Shown here piece after piece: positions 61,100 through 64,000 of a stretch of 64,000 bases of DNA. Position 1 is the first letter of the stretch. Every line of letters starts with the position of its first letter. The position numbers and the translations under genes were made by a program. Source of the stretch: Burkholderiales bacterium (GTDB lineage Bacteria > Pseudomonadota > Gammaproteobacteria > Burkholderiales > Burkholderiaceae_C); assembly GCA_030604135.1 (NCBI GenBank), contig JAUVWL010000011.1, positions 50,340 to 114,339 of the forward strand, given 5' to 3'. The notes under the pieces were generated by a model that was not told where the DNA came from, made no database searches, and saw only the letters and a list, made by a program, of their open reading frames with translations.

Positions 61100-63115
61100 T
61101 CAGGGCAGGTCGCTCAGGGGTGCCGGTGCCCCGTTGGCGCGGGGGCCCACGGTGCCCAGCCGGGCACGCAGGGACTGGGACTCGCCGCTCAGCAGCACGG
61201 CGTAGTGGGTCGTGTTCGCCAGCACGCGCTGAACATAGTCGCGTGTTTCGTCAAACGGGATGTTCTCGATCCAGATCTCTGCCGGCAGGACCGGCCCTTC
61301 CCGCCAGCTGCGGGCCCGGCCCGGGCCGGCGTTGTACGCGGCAGCGGCCAGTGGCATGGAGCCTTCAAAATCCTGCAGCGCCTGCCCCAGGTAGGCGGTG
61401 CCGATGCGGATGTTGGTGTCCCGGTCATTGATCTGCTCCGGTCGGAAACCGTTCAGACCGATGCGTCGGGCCGTCCAGCGGGCGGTGGCCGGCATCACCT
61501 GCATCAGGCCGGAGGCGCCGGCATGGGAGCGTGCGTCGGTGACAAACCGGCTTTCCTGGCGGATCAGGCCGTACACATACGCCGGGTCCAGACCCACATC
61601 CTGGGCGCGCTGCCTGACCTGGACCAGGTAGGGCGTGGGGAAGCGCTGGCGCTGGTCCTGCATGCCGCGGGTGCGCTTGCTGGTGTTGATGCACCGATCC
61701 CACCACTGTTCACGACAGGCGATGTCGGCGGCGGCCAGCAGTTCACGATCAGCCTTGCCGCCAGGGGTGTGCAGGGCGATGGTGTAGTGCCACTCGCGCA
61801 CCGCCTCGCTGCGCAGGCCCAGTGCCCGCGCAGACCGGGCGCGCAGCAGACCGGGGTGGCGCGCTGCCGCCTGGCGCTCCAGATCGGTCAGCGGGTCGGG
61901 TGCAGGCGGTTCGATGACGGGGCGGCCCAAGGCCTCCAGGGCGAGCAGCTCGTAGAAGCCGGTGGGTGCTGCAATGCGTGCATAGAGCTCCCGCGCACGG
62001 ACGGTGGCCATCAGCGGATCGGGCTGGGCCAGCGACTCCAGGGCGCGTGCCTGCCAGTACACCCAGGTGGCCTGCTCTTGCTGCGCGGGTGTCATGGCTG
62101 CAATGGCTTCCAGCACGTGCCCCCAGGCACCGGCCCGCATGCCGGCACGTGCCTTCCAAGCCAGGTGGTCATCGACCAGGTGTTCGTCGCTGGCGTAGGC
62201 GAAGTACTCAAGTGCTTCGGGCATGCGGCGTTGGGCCGCCCGTTTGCCCACCACTCCCCAGGCCCAGCTGCGTTCTTCACGCGTGAGCTGGGTCACCCAC
62301 CGCTTGCGCAACAGGGTGTCGGCGGCGGCGGCCGGGTCGGATGACGCCAGCCGGATCACCGCCAGTGTCACCATTTCGCGGGTACGCGGACGGATGGCGG
62401 TGATTTTTTCGTCCAGATAGGCGGCGGGGTCCTGGGCGATCGACTCGACCTGGGGCACCCAGGCCGGGTCCAGCATGGCGATGGCCTGGCGAACCACAGG
62501 CTGCCGGTTGGTTTCCATGGCCAGGCGGGCACGACGCCAGACCGTGTCTGCACCCAAGTGCCCGCTGTCGATAAAGGCCTGCACCGCCGTTGCACATCCA
62601 TCGTCAGCGTCGCGCTGCTGCAACCACAAAGCCTCCACCTCGATCGCGGCGTCGGCCGCCGGCATGCGCCCGGCGACGGCGTCGAGCATCCGGGCGTAAC
62701 AGCTGACCTGTCGGTCGTCGTTCATCCGGAACAGGGGCAGTTCGGCCTCGAACCGCGGCCAGTCACGCTGACGGCCCAGCTGCAGCAGCCAGTCGTTGCG
62801 CAGCCGGTCCTCCCAGTAGGTGCCGGGCATCCGGTCCAGTGTGCTGCGAATTTCCTGGGGCGGTGCGGACTCCAGGCGGGCACGCATCTCCCAGTACCGT
62901 GCCAGAGGCTCCAGCACATGCCCCTCCACGCGAGGCAGCAAGGTCGAGAGGGTGGCCGGCTGGCGTTTGACAAAGGCGTCACGCATCTGCAGCAGCACCC
63001 GGTCCTGCGGTGTCTGGGCCTGTACAGGGGCGAACAGACACAGGCCCGCCATAATGGAGACCAGACCCCGCATGATCATGAGCGCACGGCTCCCAGACAT
63101 CCGCATCTGTTGCAT
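61100..63115 (-). CDS. slt: Soluble lytic murein transglycosylase
   Basis: Periplasmic enzyme of 671 residues. A signal peptide (SIMAGLCLFAPVQA) is followed by a long alpha-superhelical ring typical of Slt70 and a C-terminal catalytic domain. The catalytic Glu521 lies in LIRQESRF, with GLMQVMPATA and AAYNAGPGR as the other lysozyme-like motifs. It cleaves murein glycan strands to give 1,6-anhydro ends. It is divergent from the 5-FCL gene with starts only about 10 bp apart. Confidence 0.93.
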   Translation of the reverse strand: MQQMRMSGSRALMIMRGLVSIMAGLCLFAPVQAQTPQDRVLLQMRDAFVKRQPATLSTLLPRVEGHVLEPLARYWEMRARLESAPPQEIRSTLDRMPGTYWEDRLRNDWLLQLGRQRDWPRFEAELPLFRMNDDRQVSCYARMLDAVAGRMPAADAAIEVEALWLQQRDADDGCATAVQAFIDSGHLGADTVWRRARLAMETNRQPVVRQAIAMLDPAWVPQVESIAQDPAAYLDEKITAIRPRTREMVTLAVIRLASSDPAAAADTLLRKRWVTQLTREERSWAWGVVGKRAAQRRMPEALEYFAYASDEHLVDDHLAWKARAGMRAGAWGHVLEAIAAMTPAQQEQATWVYWQARALESLAQPDPLMATVRARELYARIAAPTGFYELLALEALGRPVIEPPAPDPLTDLERQAAARHPGLLRARSARALGLRSEAVREWHYTIALHTPGGKADRELLAAADIACREQWWDRCINTSKRTRGMQDQRQRFPTPYLVQVRQRAQDVGLDPAYVYGLIRQESRFVTDARSHAGASGLMQVMPATARWTARRIGLNGFRPEQINDRDTNIRIGTAYLGQALQDFEGSMPLAAAAYNAGPGRARSWREGPVLPAEIWIENIPFDETRDYVQRVLANTTHYAVLLSGESQSLRARLGTVGPRANGAPAPLSDLP

Positions 63116-63123
63116 AGGTGATT

Positions 63124-63774
63124 ATGGACAGCAAAGACCCCGCGAGTTCCTCAGACAGATCAGCAACCCGGACCGGCGGTGGGAATTCTCCTGCCCTGAA
63201 GACCGAGTGGCGCAAGCAGCTGGTCGACAAGCGAGTGAATCTGGCCGATCGTGCCTGGCGCAACGACCTGCTGCAGCGGGTGATGCGGGTCTGGCTGGTC
63301 AACCGGCCGGACACCGTGATCGGCGCCTACTGGCCGATCAAGGGCGAGTTCGACCCCTTGCCCGCCCTGTTCCGCTGGCAGGAGGCCGGGCTGGAGGAAG
63401 ATGCCCAGAGCGCGGCCCGGCAGCGCCGCATCGGCTTGCCGGTCGTCAACAAGATCGACAAGACGCTCACCTTCTACAGCTGGTATCCGGGCTGCCCGAT
63501 GGAGGAAGACGCCTATGGCATTCCCAAGCCCAAGGACACCGAGGTCGTGGTCCCGACGCTGATCTTCGTGCCCTGTGTGGGCTTCGGACCGGGGGGGTAT
63601 CGGCTGGGTTACGGCGGTGGTTTCTATGACCGCACGCTGGCCAGCCTGCAGCCCAAACCCTTCACCGTCGGTCTGGGGTATGACTTCGCCTACCTGCCCG
63701 ACCTGGAGCCCGAGGCCCACGACGTGCCGCTGGACGCGATCCTGGCCGATACGGGGGTGCAATGGCAAAAATAG
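63124..63774 (+). CDS. 5-formyltetrahydrofolate cyclo-ligase
   Basis: ATP-dependent ligase of 216 residues that converts 5-formyl-THF to 5,10-methenyl-THF. The substrate motif RLGYGGGFYDR is intact, and the N-terminal half holds VIGAYWPIKGEFDP. The ATG at 63124 (AGGTG just upstream) is preferred over the GTG at 63118. It is divergent from slt. The 85-bp tandem repeat starts immediately after its stop and probably serves as a transcription barrier. Confidence 0.93.
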   Translation: MDSKDPASSSDRSATRTGGGNSPALKTEWRKQLVDKRVNLADRAWRNDLLQRVMRVWLVNRPDTVIGAYWPIKGEFDPLPALFRWQEAGLEEDAQSAARQRRIGLPVVNKIDKTLTFYSWYPGCPMEEDAYGIPKPKDTEVVVPTLIFVPCVGFGPGGYRLGYGGGFYDRTLASLQPKPFTVGLGYDFAYLPDLEPEAHDVPLDAILADTGVQWQK

Positions 63775-64000
63775 GGCCCCCACGCTCCACCGCTGCGCGG
63801 GTCGCTGCCCCCCGAGGGGGCTGACCTTGCTTGGGGCGGCCCTGCGCTGCGGTCCCTCTGGCCCCCACGCTCCGCCGCTGCGCGGGTCGCTGCCCCCCGA
63901 GGGGGCTGACCTTGCTTGGGGCGGCCCTGCGCTGCGGTCCCTCTGGCCCCCACGCTCCGCCGCTGCGCGGGTCGCTGCCCCCCGAGGGGGCTGACCTGGC
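63775..64000. repeat. 85-bp GC-rich tandem repeat, at least 2.6 copies
   Basis: Units begin at 63775, 63860 and 63945, each starting GGCCCCCACGCTCC and containing the hairpin CCCCCCGAGGGGG. The first copy has one substitution (CTCCACC against CTCCGCC); the last is cut by the window end and already differs there (CTGACCTGGC). No gene is present; the ORFs in the track are reading frames of the repeat. Confidence 0.9.

Noticed and set aside
63575-63994. ORFs in the tandem repeat
   Set aside because: They are reading frames of the 85-bp repeat and carry no independent coding signal.

Overview
The window is a high-GC chromosomal segment that reads as Burkholderiales, most like Comamonadaceae. The evidence is the gene order (bactofilin-erpA; ttcA-folB-pterin reductase; slt / NDUFA9-like / GST / cca; phoH-ybeY; ruvAB), the many GTG and TTG starts, and an 85-bp GC-rich intergenic tandem repeat of a type I associate with that family. 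There is no rRNA, tRNA or CRISPR array in it.

Layout. 1-6.4 kb is housekeeping: bactofilin tail, erpA, an M23 peptidase, tyrS, a CDF metal exporter and dtd, broken by an IS5-type element whose transposase carries an in-frame deletion. 6.4-29.0 kb is a large aryl-polyene (xanthomonadin-type) pigment locus in three transcription blocks. Block 1 (+) has a strong promoter and encodes a halogenase-like flavoprotein, a XanB2-type chorismatase, a MipA-like porin, a PlsC-type acyltransferase, a GT2, a UbiE-like methyltransferase and a cation/proton antiporter. Block 2 (-) encodes a ketosynthase, a chain-length-factor-like partner and a second halogenase-like flavoprotein. Block 3 (+) is 14 tightly packed genes, mostly overlapping by about 4 nt: ACP, COG4648 membrane protein, aryl-AMP ligase, FabA/Z-like dehydratase, HtrB-like acyltransferase, LolA-like protein, MMPL exporter, thioesterase-like hydrolase, NodB deacetylase, methyltransferase, a second ketosynthase and chain-length factor, a second dehydratase and a ketoreductase. 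Together these supply a hydroxybenzoate starter from chorismate, load it on an ACP, extend it as a polyene, possibly halogenate and methylate it, attach it to a lipid or glycan carrier and move it to the outer membrane.

29-44 kb is mixed core metabolism and repair: ybeY, an MliC-like lipoprotein, phoH, ruvA, ruvB, a rhomboid protease, an alkylglycerol-monooxygenase-like / lysoplasmalogenase-like fusion, a histidine phosphatase, a PAS hybrid kinase, a DUF4136 lipoprotein, ttcA, folB, a FolM-type reductase, a MidA-type methyltransferase, DUF2905 and trxC. 44-51.6 kb is a sugar-uptake locus: glk behind a HexR-like operator, a MITE-like element, a GtsABC-type ABC transporter with its ATPase, and a convergent two-component system. 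51.7-56.6 kb is an osmotic-stress module: an otsB / GH15 / otsA operon followed by an MscS-type channel. 56.7-64 kb holds cca, a PhzF-family protein, a GST, an atypical CsoR/FrmR-family repressor, an NDUFA9-like protein, a soluble lytic transglycosylase, 5-formyl-THF cyclo-ligase and the 85-bp tandem repeat.

All functions are assigned by reading motifs and gene context by eye; no database search was run.
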